NCBI GenBank assembly: GCA_963844805.1
Contig: CAWJPU010000009.1
Location: 248,001-312,000, forward strand
DNA: 64,000 nt
From: JACCZR01 sp963844805
GTDB taxonomy: Bacteria > Actinomycetota > Thermoleophilia > Solirubrobacterales > Thermoleophilaceae
Reading direction: 5' to 3'
The notes under the pieces are model-generated. The model worked only from the letters and a program-made list of their open reading frames with translations, did no database searches and was not told where the DNA came from. Positions 1 to 7,733 of this stretch are shown piece after piece. How positions within the stretch are numbered: position 1 is the stretch's first letter; each line of letters opens with the position of its first letter. The translations under genes were made by a program, and so were the position numbers.

Positions 1-450
1 TTCCGCGCCGAGCTGCGCCGGGCGCCCTGCACGCGCAACGGCCACCACGCCTACCTGGGCGGGCTGCTCGAGCACACGGTGGCGGTTGCCACCCTGGCGC
101 AGGAGACGTGCGTGCTGCACCCGCGGCTGGACTCCGACCTGCTGATCTGCGCGGCGCTGCTGCACGACATCGGCAAGACCCGCGAGTTCAGCCTCGGGGC
201 CGAGATCGCGTTGAGCGAGGAGGGGGCGCTCATGGGGCACCTGGCGCTCGGCCAGCAGATGATCCTGGAGCGCGGCGCGGGCGTGCCGCGCGACCGGCTT
301 CTCGCGCTCGTGCACTGCGTGCTGGGCCACCACGGCCCGGACAACCTGCCCGGGAGGCGCTTCCGCTCGCCCGAGGCGATGGCGCTGGCCCGGCTGAACT
401 CGCTCGACGCCCAGGTCAAGGGCGCGCTCGAGCACGGCCTGCCGGGGTGA
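1..450 (+). CDS. YhaM-like HD-domain 3'-5' exoribonuclease, 5' end cut off by window
   Basis: The reading frame is open from base 1, so the N-terminus lies outside the window. The visible 149 residues form an HD phosphohydrolase domain: HH near residue 15, a GGLLEHT motif, then LLHDIGKTREF (the HD pair) and HHG further on, followed by SPEA and a closing LDA motif. This order matches the C-terminal half of YhaM/KREPA2-type 3'-5' exonucleases, in which an OB-fold precedes the HD domain; the OB part is not visible. Family role is RNA or single-strand DNA trimming in the cytoplasm. The last codons overlap the GTG of the acetyltransferase at 447, suggesting co-translation. Confidence 0.75.
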   Translation, partial: FRAELRRAPCTRNGHHAYLGGLLEHTVAVATLAQETCVLHPRLDSDLLICAALLHDIGKTREFSLGAEIALSEEGALMGHLALGQQMILERGAGVPRDRLLALVHCVLGHHGPDNLPGRRFRSPEAMALARLNSLDAQVKGALEHGLPG

Positions 451-890
451 GGGTCCGGCCCGCGGAGGCCGGCGACTTCGAGCGGGTCACCGCCCTGCTC
501 GAGGAGCTGGGACGCGCGCGGGTGACCGACGAGACCAGCGACGCGGTGCGGGCGCTGTACGACCGCCACTTGCAGGACGACGCCGCCGCCCACCTGGTGG
601 CCGAGGACGACGACGGGGTGATCGCGTTCTGCTCGCTGCACTTCCGCGACCGGCTCAACCACCCCACACCCGACGCCTGGATCCCGGACCTGATCGTCAC
701 CGAGTCCGCGCGCCGGCGGGGGGCGGCGCGGTCGCTGCTGGAGGAGGCCGAGCGGATCGCGCGCGAGCGCGGCTGCTGGCAGCTGACGCTCGAGTCCGGC
801 TACGCCCGCCGGCTGGCGCACCGCCTGTACGTGAGCCACGGCATGACCGACGCCGGGAAGTACTTCACGAAGTCCCTGGGCCCCAGTTGA
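447..890 (+). CDS. GNAT family N-acetyltransferase
   Basis: A 147-residue GNAT protein. The GTG start at 447 overlaps the upstream stop in a GTGA junction and gives an N-terminus (VRVRPAEAGDFERV) typical of the family. The acetyl-CoA pyrophosphate-binding loop is visible as VTESARRRGAARSLLEEAE around residues 85-103, and the C-terminal beta strand and LYVSHGM segment are present. The acyl acceptor cannot be told from sequence. Its 3' end overlaps by 26 bp the convergent acetyltransferase gene on the other strand, so two GNAT genes face each other here. Confidence 0.8.
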   Translation: MRVRPAEAGDFERVTALLEELGRARVTDETSDAVRALYDRHLQDDAAAHLVAEDDDGVIAFCSLHFRDRLNHPTPDAWIPDLIVTESARRRGAARSLLEEAERIARERGCWQLTLESGYARRLAHRLYVSHGMTDAGKYFTKSLGPS

Positions 891-1335
891 GCTCGTAGAA
901 GAGCATCGACGGGCCGTCCGGCCGGCCCTCGAGGTTGGTGAAGCCCAGGCTCTCGTACAAGCCGCGAGCGGCCTCGTCGTCGACGCTGGTGTTCAGGTCC
1001 ATGCCGTCGGCGCCGCGCTCCTTGGCGAGCTCGAGCGCGCGCTCCATCAGGGCGCGGCCGAGGCCCTGGCCACGCTTGGGCGGCGTCACGTACAGCTCGG
1101 CCAGATAGCACTCGCGGCCGGGTGTCCAGATCGACCGGCGGTAGCGCAGCACGGCGATGCCGTCCGGCCCCTCGCCGGCCAGCAGCACGTCGGTGTCCTC
1201 TGCCAGCAGCAGCCGGAAGCGCTCGGCTATCGCCTCGGGCCCGGGAGTGGGGTCGTCGTACTCGCGGTTGAATGCATCCAGCAGGCGTCCGATGTCGTCG
1301 GCGTCGCCGGCGCCGGCGGGCCGGACCAGGGTCAC
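865..1335 (-). CDS. GNAT family N-acetyltransferase
   Basis: A 156-residue protein with the complete GNAT fold order: N-terminal VRPAGAGDADDI, a central LAELYVTPPKRGQGLGRALM segment that contains the R/Q-x-x-G-x-G/A acetyl-CoA loop, and C-terminal DEAARGLYESLGF. The loop is a closer match to the consensus than in the convergent neighbour. It begins 4 bases after the ZIP transporter gene stops, so the two are probably one transcription unit driven from upstream of the transporter. Substrate is unknown. Confidence 0.82.
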   Translation of the reverse strand: MTLVRPAGAGDADDIGRLLDAFNREYDDPTPGPEAIAERFRLLLAEDTDVLLAGEGPDGIAVLRYRRSIWTPGRECYLAELYVTPPKRGQGLGRALMERALELAKERGADGMDLNTSVDDEAARGLYESLGFTNLEGRPDGPSMLFYELNWGPGTS

Positions 1336-1339
1336 CCGT

Positions 1340-2200
1340 TCAGCCGCCTCCGAGGGCGACGATCATGTCGGTGGTCACGCCGAGCATGAAGCCGCCCGCC
1401 ACCATCCACAGGCCCAGCTGCTTGTAGCCGAGGCGGCGGACCCCGGTCCACACCTCGCCGATCACGTAGAGGACGGCTCCACCGGCGAGCCCGTAGAAGA
1501 GCAGCTCGAGCGGCTCGGACTCGACGGAGTAGCCGACGATGGTGCCCAGCAGCACCGGGCCGCCGCCCACGAGCCCGGCCAGCCCCAGCCAGGCCCACGA
1601 AGGCCGCACATCCCCCAGGGGGCCGACGATGCCGAATCCCTCGGTGGCGTTGTGCAGGGCGAAGCCGATGATCAGGACGGTGGCCAGGCCGATCTCGCCC
1701 GCGTTGGCCGAGACGCCTATGGCCAGGCCCTCGGCGAAGTTGTGCACGCCGATCGCGGCCGCCACGGTCATCCCCACCCGCAGCGCATGGGAGCGGACCG
1801 CGTCCTCGTGGCGCGACACCAGCCCGGCGTCCTCGGCCGACAGCACGTCCACCGAGCCGCCGGCGACCGGAGGCGGGTCGGGGTCCGGCGGCCGCATGCG
1901 GCGCTCAAGGAACGCGAGGCCGCCCGTGCCGGCCGCGAACCCGCCGGTCACGAGGAGCAGGTAGCCGATGGCCTCGCCCGCCTCGCCGCCCCCGTCGCCC
2001 CACTCCTCCCAGGGCTCCTCGAGAATCCCGAGCCCGTGCTCGAAGATGTCGGCGAACAGGAAGGCCAGGATCCCCACCGCGAACATGGCGAGGGCCACCC
2101 GGCTGCGCCGGCTGAGGTTGCCCAGCCGCCCGATGGGGAGGCCGAGGTAGATGGTGAATCCCGCCAGGGCGCCGAGTAGGACCGTCTCTGCGAACGTCAT
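1340..2200 (-). CDS. ZIP-family divalent metal transporter
   Basis: A 286-residue membrane protein with about eight hydrophobic segments. Two metal-binding helices carry the ZIP signatures HNFAEGLAIG (about residue 160) and HNATEG (about residue 190), in which the His and Glu residues line the transport path. The acidic and proline-rich stretch around residues 100-135 lies between the two halves, like the variable ZIP loop. Family members move Zn, Fe or Mn across the cytoplasmic membrane. The ATG at 2200 lies 9 nt after a TAGGGT -10 that sits inside a palindrome (2203-2216), so transcription is probably leaderless and metal-regulated. The actual metal is not shown by sequence. Confidence 0.82.
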   Translation of the reverse strand: MTFAETVLLGALAGFTIYLGLPIGRLGNLSRRSRVALAMFAVGILAFLFADIFEHGLGILEEPWEEWGDGGGEAGEAIGYLLLVTGGFAAGTGGLAFLERRMRPPDPDPPPVAGGSVDVLSAEDAGLVSRHEDAVRSHALRVGMTVAAAIGVHNFAEGLAIGVSANAGEIGLATVLIIGFALHNATEGFGIVGPLGDVRPSWAWLGLAGLVGGGPVLLGTIVGYSVESEPLELLFYGLAGGAVLYVIGEVWTGVRRLGYKQLGLWMVAGGFMLGVTTDMIVALGGG

Positions 2201-2202
2201 GG

Positions 2203-2216
2203 TTAGGGCACCCTAA
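2203..2216. promoter_or_regulatory. Palindromic operator overlapping the ZIP transporter -10
   Basis: TTAGGGCACCCTAA is an inverted repeat with 6-bp arms and a 2-bp centre. On the minus strand it contains the TAGGGT -10 element 9 nt upstream of the ZIP start. The TTAGG/CCTAA half-sites resemble the ends of DtxR/IdeR boxes in actinobacteria, but the site is shorter than the usual 19 bp. A metal-dependent repressor binding here is inference. Confidence 0.5.
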
Positions 2217-2267
2217 TACATCCTCGCGGCGTAGGCTGCCCGGTCACAACGACCAGGGGAGGAGCCG

Positions 2268-2654
2268 TTGGACACCAGCCGCCTGAAGAAGATCGACCTG
2301 TTCTCGGACCTGGACGACGATGCGCTCGGGCGCATCGCCGACATGGCGCGGGAGACCACCGCCGACGAGGGGGAGAAGCTGGTCCAGCAGGACGCGGCCT
2401 CCGACCAGCTGATCGCGATCGAGGAGGGGACGGTCGAGGTGCGCAGCCACGACGAGAAGATCGCGACGCTCGGGCAGGGCGACGTGGTGGGCGAGGCGGG
2501 GCTGCTCAAACGCGGGCTGCGCAACGCCGACGTGGTGGCAACCGAGCCGGTCAAGGCGATCTTCTTCACTCAGGACCAGGTGCGGGCGCTCCGGCGCGAC
2601 CTGCCGGACTTCGACGACCGCCTCCAGAAGGCCATGGAGGCTCACGGGGGTTAG
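2268..2654 (+). CDS. Stand-alone cyclic-nucleotide-binding (Crp-type) domain protein
   Basis: A 128-residue protein consisting of one cNMP-binding beta-roll: LKKIDLFSDLDDDALGRIA at the start, then GEKLVQQDAASDQLIAIEEGTVEV, and a phosphate-binding-cassette-like GDVVGEAGLL around residues 70-80. The helix-turn-helix of Crp/Fnr regulators is absent, so it is a signalling or adaptor domain rather than a complete transcription factor. The TTG start is supported by a strong GGGGAGGAG ribosome site 5 nt upstream. A TAGGCT -10 at 2232-2237 would give a short leader, unlike many genes here. The arginine and serine typical of cAMP binding are not clearly conserved, so the ligand is uncertain. Confidence 0.8.
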   Translation: MDTSRLKKIDLFSDLDDDALGRIADMARETTADEGEKLVQQDAASDQLIAIEEGTVEVRSHDEKIATLGQGDVVGEAGLLKRGLRNADVVATEPVKAIFFTQDQVRALRRDLPDFDDRLQKAMEAHGG

Positions 2655-2731
2655 CTGTGGCGCCCGGGGTTCGCGCCCGCTCGGCGCGTGCTGGAGGCCA
2701 GCGGCAGCCTGTCGGGCTTCAGCGTCTCCTG

Positions 2732-3127
2732 CTAGGCAGCGGCCGCCGGGCGCATCTCGAGCCAGACGCGGGTGCCGTTCGAGGCGTCCACGCCCCAGCT
2801 GTCGGCGAGGCTGTCGACGAGGAAGAGCCCCCAGCCGCCCGGCACGTCGGGGCGGCCCGGCGAGGGATCGGGGCGGAAGCCCGGCCCGCTGTCGACGATC
2901 TCCAGCCGGAGACCCTCGCGGCCGGTCTCGACCTTGACCTCGACGCAGCCGTCCGCGCCGGTCTGGCCGTGGCGGATGCTGTTCGTCATGACCTCGCTGA
3001 CGACCAACCGCAGCGAGTCGGTCAGGTCCGCGTCGGAAAAGGCCGCTTCGGCCACCGAGCAGACGAAATCCCGCGCGGCGCCGGGCGCCTCAGGGCCGCC
3101 CAGGCGCAGGTGTCGTACCTCTGCCAT
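2732..3127 (-). CDS. RsbW-like anti-sigma factor (serine kinase, HATPase)
   Basis: A 131-residue single-domain GHKL ATPase. The N-box is SEVMTNSIRHGQ, the G1 box DSGPGF, and the G2 region GGWGLFLVDSLADSWG. This is the architecture of RsbW/SpoIIAB-type kinases that bind a sigma factor and phosphorylate a STAS antagonist. The ATG at 3127 (MAEVRHLRL) was chosen because the frame extends upstream without family similarity. A STAS protein and a sigma factor lie about 1.6-3 kb away on the same strand and are likely partners, although the genes are not contiguous. Cytoplasmic. Confidence 0.83.
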   Translation of the reverse strand: MAEVRHLRLGGPEAPGAARDFVCSVAEAAFSDADLTDSLRLVVSEVMTNSIRHGQTGADGCVEVKVETGREGLRLEIVDSGPGFRPDPSPGRPDVPGGWGLFLVDSLADSWGVDASNGTRVWLEMRPAAAA

Positions 3128-3203
3128 AGGTCTCGTGTTCCCAGCCCCGCCCCGCGCGTAACGGGCAATGGGCGGCTCGACAGGGGTAATAGCCTGCTCG
3201 CCC

Positions 3204-4365
3204 GTGTTTTCCGACCAGGCCGTGACCCCGTTTCTCGACCGTTTGCGCGAGGACCTGCCCGGCCTGGAGATCCTCGACGCCCACACCCACATCGGGTTCA
3301 ACGACCCCGACGGGGTGCGCTGCTCACCCGAGCAGCTGCTGGAGGCGCTGGACGTGGCCGGCAACCGGAGCGTGGTCTTCGCCATGCACGAGCCGGACGG
3401 CTATCCGCCGGCCAACGACTGGGTGCGCGAAGAGGCCGAGCGCGCCGGCGGGCGGCTGATCCCCTTCGCGCGGCTGGACCCGCGGGACGACCCGGTGGCC
3501 GAGGGCGAGCGGTCACTGGACGCCGGAGCCAAGGGCCTCAAGCTGCACCCGCGAGCGGAGGCCTTCGCCATGGACGAGCCCGGCGTGGAGCGGATCGTGG
3601 CCCTGGCCCAGGAGCGCAGGGTGCCGCTGATCGTGCACGCCGGGCGCGGCATCCCCGCCTTGGGGCGCCACGTGGTCGACCTGTGCCGTTCCCATCCCGC
3701 CGCGAACGTGATCCTGGCCCACGCGGGCATCTGCGACCTGGCCTGGATCTGGCGCGAGGCGCGCGAGCTCCCGAACCTGATGTTCGACACCTCGTGGTGG
3801 AGCGCGGGCGACCTGCTCGCGCTGCTGTCGCTGGTGCCCCCCGGCCAGGTGCTTCTGGCCTCCGACGCCCCCTACGGCAGCCCGTCCCTCGGCGCGGTGC
3901 TGTGCCTGCGCTCGGCGCTGCAGGCGGGGCTGGACGAGCGACGCGGTGCGCACGGTGGCCGGCGGCCAGATGGAGCGGCTGCTGGCCCAGGAGGAGCCGG
4001 TCGACCTCGGCCCCGCGCTCGACAAGGCCCCCGGCCGCGACCTGCTCCTGGACCGTGTCTGGACCTTCCTCACCTACGCCACGGGCCAGGCGCTGCAGGG
4101 CGTGCACCCCACCGAGGCGATCGACCTGGCCTGCCTGGCGTGCGAGGTGGGCGACGACGCCCCCGAGGCGCCGGTGTGCGCGGCCGTGCTGGCACTGCTG
4201 GAGGACACGGAGAACCTCCCGCCGGACCCCGACCGCCCATCACGCTTCATGCCCGTGCTGCCGCGGCTCGTGCTCGCCGGGCTGCTGGTCCGGACGCCCG
4301 ACGTCCCGCTCCCCGACGTCAGGGCGTCGGTGGACGTGGCCGCGCGCCCCAGGGGCTCCGGCTAG
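3204..4365 (+). CDS. Metal-dependent amidohydrolase (TIM barrel), one frameshift
   Basis: An amidohydrolase-2/TatD-like barrel enzyme: LDAHTHIG near residue 20 gives the first metal-binding HxH, followed by KLHPR (about 112), IVHAGRG (about 140), ILAHAG (about 170) and LLASDAPYG (about 215), which supply the remaining ligands and the catalytic Asp. The frame is lost near 3940; adding the downstream frame (AVRTVAGGQMERLL and onward) restores a full C-terminus of about 140 residues. The GTG at 3204 is preferred over an ATG at 3168 because TAGCCT lies 8 nt upstream, the leaderless pattern of this genome. Substrate is unknown. Its end overlaps the convergent Usp-like gene by 4 bp. Confidence 0.72.
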
Positions 4366-4769
4366 GACTCGACGACGATGTGGCGGACGGGCTGGGAGAA
4401 GCGCTCCTGGGCCTGCTCCACGATGCCGTCCTCGAGGAAGCTGCGGTCGCCGTCGGGGTGGGTGAAGAGCACGATCTCGTCGGCGTCGTAGGTCGCCAGG
4501 GTGTCCTGCAGCGCGAGCAGGGGGTCGGACTCGCCGGTCTCGCCGGCGGCGTCGATGCCCTCCTCCTCCATGCGCTCGACGGTCTCCTCCTGGACCTCCT
4601 CGGCCCGCCCGATGGCGGGATCGGGGTCCGACAGCCAGAAGCGGTAGCTCTTGTCCAGCGCGGGGGCGACGACGAACACCTCGGCCTGCTCGGCCACGGT
4701 CTTGCCGATCGCGGACTTGAGCGCCTCGCCCGAGACCGGCTCGCTGACCAGGGCCAGGATCTTCTTCAC
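4362..4769 (-). CDS. Usp-like nucleotide-binding fold protein
   Basis: A 135-residue alpha/beta protein: MKKILALVSEPVSG at the N-terminus, a middle AEVFVVAPALD strand, an acidic helix (residues 55-80), and ATYDADEIVLFTHP with a C-terminal PVRHIVVES strand. The pattern resembles universal stress protein/alpha-hydrolase Rossmann-like folds, but the GxxGxxxxG(S/T) ATP motif is not evident. The GTG start at 4769 overlaps the sigma factor stop in a GTGA junction, so it is the last gene of the STAS-sigma operon and presumably acts in the same stress response. Biochemical function unknown. Confidence 0.6.
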   Translation of the reverse strand: MKKILALVSEPVSGEALKSAIGKTVAEQAEVFVVAPALDKSYRFWLSDPDPAIGRAEEVQEETVERMEEEGIDAAGETGESDPLLALQDTLATYDADEIVLFTHPDGDRSFLEDGIVEQAQERFSQPVRHIVVES

Positions 4770-5806
4770 GCAACCTCCCTCAGCGCCGAGATCTCGCGCC
4801 GGGCGGCGAGGTGCTCCAGGGCGCGGGACTCCAACTGGCGCACGCGCTCGGCGGACAGCCCGAGGCGGCGGCCGGTCTCGCGCAGCGGCTTGGGGTCCTC
4901 GCCGTCGATGCCGTAGCGCAGGCGGATCACACCCTGCTCGGGCTCGGGCAGGTCGCCGATCGTGTCGCGCAGGGTGGCCTGGGCGAGGCTGACCGACACC
5001 TCCTCCTCCGGCTCGGGCTCCCCGCTGGGCAGCAGGTCGCCGAGCGCGGTGTCCTCCTCCTCGCCGACCCCGCGGTCGAGCGAGGTGACCGTGCGCGCGG
5101 CCTCGCGCACCTCGTGCAGCTCCTCGATCGGCAGCTCGGCCTTCGCGGCGACCTCCTCGTCGGTGGGGTCGCGGCCCAGCTCCGCCGCCAGCTCGCGCTC
5201 GGCGCGCACGAGCTTGCGCTCACGCTGGCCGATGTGGACGGGGATGCGGATCGTGCGCGCCTTGTTCGCCAGGCCGCGCTGGATCGCCTGGCGGATCCAG
5301 AAGGTCGCGTAGGTCGAGAACTTGAAGCCCTTGCGGTGGTCGAACTTCTCGGCGGCGCGGATGAGGCCGAAGATGCCCTCCTGGATCAGGTCGAGCAGCG
5401 ACAGCTCCTGGCCCTGGTACTTCTTCGCTATCGAGACCACCAGGCGCAGGTTCGAGTTGATCATGCGCTCCTTGGCCTCGAGGTCGCCGGACTCGATGCG
5501 CTTGGCCAGCGCCACCTCCTCGTCGGCGGTCAGCAGCTCGTACCGGCGCACCTCGTTGAGGAACAGCTGCAGGGCGTCCGTGGTGGCCCCCGCGACGTCG
5601 TCGTTGCGGTAGCTCGTGGGTTGGACGTTCGCGCGGCCGCAGTCGTCGGTCAGGTCAACTCCGAGTTGGTCGAGCTCCCCCTGCAGCGCCTCCACCTCAT
5701 CGTCGGGCAGCTCCAGCGCGCGGACGAGCTCGTCGAACTCCGAGAGGTTGACGCAGCCAACCTCTTCGCCCCGCGCCACCAGAGCGGTTATCTCGGTTCG
5801 GCTCAC
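4766..5806 (-). CDS. RpoD-like sigma-70 factor
   Basis: A 346-residue sigma factor with all core regions: an N-terminal 1.1-like segment (ITALVARGEE...LDQLGVDL), region 1.2 (LQLFLNEVRRYELLTADEE), region 2 with NLRLVVSIAKKYQGQ, LLDLIQEGIFGL and FSTYATFWIRQAI, region 3, and region 4 ending in GLSAERVRQLESRALEHL. Having 1.1 and 1.2 places it with primary or group-2 sigmas rather than short SigB/SigF types. It starts with GTG overlapping the STAS gene stop and overlaps the Usp-like gene downstream. It therefore sits inside a partner-switching operon, which is unusual for an RpoD-type factor. Confidence 0.9.
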   Translation of the reverse strand: MSRTEITALVARGEEVGCVNLSEFDELVRALELPDDEVEALQGELDQLGVDLTDDCGRANVQPTSYRNDDVAGATTDALQLFLNEVRRYELLTADEEVALAKRIESGDLEAKERMINSNLRLVVSIAKKYQGQELSLLDLIQEGIFGLIRAAEKFDHRKGFKFSTYATFWIRQAIQRGLANKARTIRIPVHIGQRERKLVRAERELAAELGRDPTDEEVAAKAELPIEELHEVREAARTVTSLDRGVGEEEDTALGDLLPSGEPEPEEEVSVSLAQATLRDTIGDLPEPEQGVIRLRYGIDGEDPKPLRETGRRLGLSAERVRQLESRALEHLAARREISALREVA

Positions 5807-6156
5807 CCTTCGGGGCTACCCGCGGACTCGACCGCCGACACGTCGTCGACCATGTCGAGATGCTCGTCCAGACGGGTGATGGCGAAGACCCTCTGGACGC
5901 TGTCCGGACCGCGCACCACGGCGAGGCGGCGCTCCTCCGCGCGGGCCCGCTGATCAGCGGTCACCACCATGCGCAGGCCGGTCGAGTCGAGGAACGTGAC
6001 GCCCGCCAGATCGAGCACGATCACGGGCGGGCGCGCGGCCTCGATGCGCTTCAGCGCCTCGTCGACCTTGGGGACGGTGGACAGGTCGAGCTCACCGCGC
6101 AGCGCGATGTGCGCGATGCCTTCATCCACCCCCTCTTCGACGTCGAGGATCGTCAC
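5803..6156 (-). CDS. STAS-domain anti-sigma factor antagonist
   Basis: A 117-residue STAS protein: IALRGELDLSTVPKVDEAL, then VIVLDLAGVTFLDSTGLRMV around residues 45-65. The DST motif provides the serine normally phosphorylated by an RsbW-type kinase. Unphosphorylated, such proteins sequester the kinase and free the sigma factor. It is the first gene of the operon and overlaps the sigma gene by 4 bp (GTGA), which links antagonist and sigma dosage. The kinase gene is probably the one at 2732-3127. Confidence 0.88.
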   Translation of the reverse strand: MTILDVEEGVDEGIAHIALRGELDLSTVPKVDEALKRIEAARPPVIVLDLAGVTFLDSTGLRMVVTADQRARAEERRLAVVRGPDSVQRVFAITRLDEHLDMVDDVSAVESAGSPEG

Positions 6157-6166
6157 GGGCGCAAGA

Positions 6167-6565
6167 CTACCCGCGCGCGGGCGCTTCCTCGCGCCCGCCG
6201 GCCGCGCGGCGCCCGAGGCGGTACGCGAAGAACAGCTGGACCACCGCGAACGCGATCTGCAGGGCGCGCTCGGGCAGCTCGTTGGCCACCACCGTGCCGA
6301 CCACCACGCCCACCGGGCTGAGGAGCCCGACGATGACCCCGTCGCGCAGCCGCAGGTTGCCGTAGCCGTGCTGGCGGTAGGCCCCCACCGCGGCCACCAC
6401 GATCACCGCGAACAGGGAGGTGGCCTCCGCCTTCACCTGGACCTCGTCCAGGAAGACGACCAAGCCAGGCACGAACAGGACACCGCCGCCCACGCCCACA
6501 AGCCCGCTGACCACACCGGCGGCGAAGCCGATGCTCAGCAGGCCGATCAGGTCTGTCGCGTCCAT
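6167..6565 (-). CDS. Half-size TauE/SafE (TSUP) permease subunit B
   Basis: A 132-residue membrane protein with about four hydrophobic helices and the TSUP repeat signature GLVGVGGGVLFVPGL near residues 20-35. Typical TSUP exporters have about 250 residues made of two such repeats; this gene encodes one repeat only. Its ATG overlaps the stop of the preceding half-gene in a TGATG junction, so the two are translationally coupled and probably form a heterodimeric exporter of organosulfur or other small anions. The C-terminus is basic and cytoplasmic-looking. Confidence 0.78.
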   Translation of the reverse strand: MDATDLIGLLSIGFAAGVVSGLVGVGGGVLFVPGLVVFLDEVQVKAEATSLFAVIVVAAVGAYRQHGYGNLRLRDGVIVGLLSPVGVVVGTVVANELPERALQIAFAVVQLFFAYRLGRRAAGGREEAPARG

Positions 6566-6921
6566 CAGAAGATCAGCACCGCGGCCGAGACCACCAGCAG
6601 CACGGCGAACGCCCCCGACACGAACCGGTCGGGCAGCTTCTGCTGGAGGGCGGTGCCCGCCAGGACGCCGCCGACGGCCGGCGCGCCGATCAGCGCGCCC
6701 GCGAGCGGGTCGACGTTGCCGTACAGGGCGTGCGCCCCTGCGCCCAGCGCCGCGATCACCACGATCGCGGCGAGCGACGTTCCGGTGGCCTCGCGGTCCT
6801 CGTAGGCGAGCCACAGGATCAGCAGCGGGACGATGACCGTGCCACCCCCGACCCCGAAAAGCGCGCTGAACGCCCCCGCCGTGGTGCCGATCGCCGCGAG
6901 ACGGAGATGGCGGGGTGACAT
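6565..6921 (-). CDS. Half-size TauE/SafE (TSUP) permease subunit A
   Basis: A 118-residue protein with four predicted helices and the TSUP motif ALFGVGGGTVIVPLL near residues 19-33. It ends in a hydrophobic VSAAVLIF rather than continuing into a second repeat; the partner gene follows with a one-base overlap. Both halves are intact and each keeps its own GVGGG-x(3)-VP motif, so this looks like a genuine split rather than a frameshift. The ATG at 6921 lies 8 nt after TAGTAT, a leaderless arrangement sharing a bidirectional -10 with otsB. Confidence 0.78.
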   Translation of the reverse strand: MSPRHLRLAAIGTTAGAFSALFGVGGGTVIVPLLILWLAYEDREATGTSLAAIVVIAALGAGAHALYGNVDPLAGALIGAPAVGGVLAGTALQQKLPDRFVSGAFAVLLVVSAAVLIF

Positions 6922-6928
6922 CGCGAGG

Positions 6929-6935
6929 CATACTA
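6929..6935. promoter_or_regulatory. Overlapping bidirectional -10 between TSUP genes and otsB
   Basis: CATACTA reads as TAGTAT on the minus strand, 8 nt from the TSUP ATG, and as CATACT on the plus strand, 7 nt from the otsB GTG. Both mRNAs would be leaderless and start from one symmetric element in a 20-bp divergent gap. Confidence 0.55.
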
Positions 6936-6941
6936 CGGCCG

Positions 6942-7733
6942 GTGTCCGCTCCCACGGCAGACAGGCTCGCGCCGCTCTCCGAGCACCCGGATCGGGGCGC
7001 GATCCTGCTGGACATCGACGGCACGCTCGCGCCGATCGTCGAGCGGGCCGAGAACGCCCACGTGCGCGAGGAGTCCTCGAAGCTGCTGGGCCGCCTGGCG
7101 CGCCGCTACCGGCTGGTCGCGTGCATCTCGGGGCGGTCGGCCGCCGAGGCGCGCCGGCTCGTCGGCGTGGGCAGCATCGCCTACGTGGGGTCCCACGGCG
7201 CGGAGCTGCTCGAGCCCGGCGCGGCCAAGCCCACCACCCTCCCGGCGTTCGCCAGCTGGGAGGGCCGCGTCCGCGACTTCGCCGCCGAGCAGGACACGCC
7301 CGAGCTGCGGGTGCTGCGGGTGCGCATGGAGGACAAGGGCCCGATCGTGGCCTTCCACTGGCGCGCCACGCCCGACGAGGACGCCTCCCGCACCCGCCTG
7401 GAGGGCCTCGCCGCCGAGGCGGAGTCGGCGGGCTTCGCCACCCACTGGGGCCGCAAGGTGCTGGAGGTCCGCCCGCCCGTGGCCGTCGACAAGGGACAGG
7501 CCGTGCGCACGCTGTGCGAGCGGGCGAGCCCTGCGGCGGCGCTCTATGCGGGCGACGACGCCACTGACCTGGACGCCTTCGCGGCCCTGCGGGCGATGCA
7601 GGACGAGGGCGTGCTCGAGGCGACGATCTGCGTGGGAGTGCGCTCCGACGAGGGGCCTGCGGCCATCATCGACCAGGCCGACCTCGCGGTGGACGGGGTC
7701 GAGGGCGTCACCGCGGTGCTGGAGGCCCTCTGA
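6942..7733 (+). CDS. otsB: Trehalose-6-phosphate phosphatase
   Basis: A 263-residue HAD-superfamily enzyme. Motif I is LLDIDGTLAPIV (residues about 22-33, nucleophile and acid Asp), motif II is ACISGRS, the Lys of motif III lies in VDKGQAV, and motif IV is GDDATDLDAF. The YVGSHGAELL element and the cap domain are typical of OtsB, which removes phosphate from trehalose-6-phosphate. The GTG at 6942 follows a CATACT -10 by 7 nt. The downstream membrane-protein gene begins in a TGATG overlap. No otsA lies in the window. Confidence 0.88.
   Translation: MSAPTADRLAPLSEHPDRGAILLDIDGTLAPIVERAENAHVREESSKLLGRLARRYRLVACISGRSAAEARRLVGVGSIAYVGSHGAELLEPGAAKPTTLPAFASWEGRVRDFAAEQDTPELRVLRVRMEDKGPIVAFHWRATPDEDASRTRLEGLAAEAESAGFATHWGRKVLEVRPPVAVDKGQAVRTLCERASPAAALYAGDDATDLDAFAALRAMQDEGVLEATICVGVRSDEGPAAIIDQADLAVDGVEGVTAVLEAL

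Noticed and set aside
4766..5806. Calling the sigma factor the housekeeping SigA/HrdB
   Set aside because: It has a 1.1-like region but lies in a STAS operon and is rather short; which paralogue is the principal sigma cannot be decided from this window.
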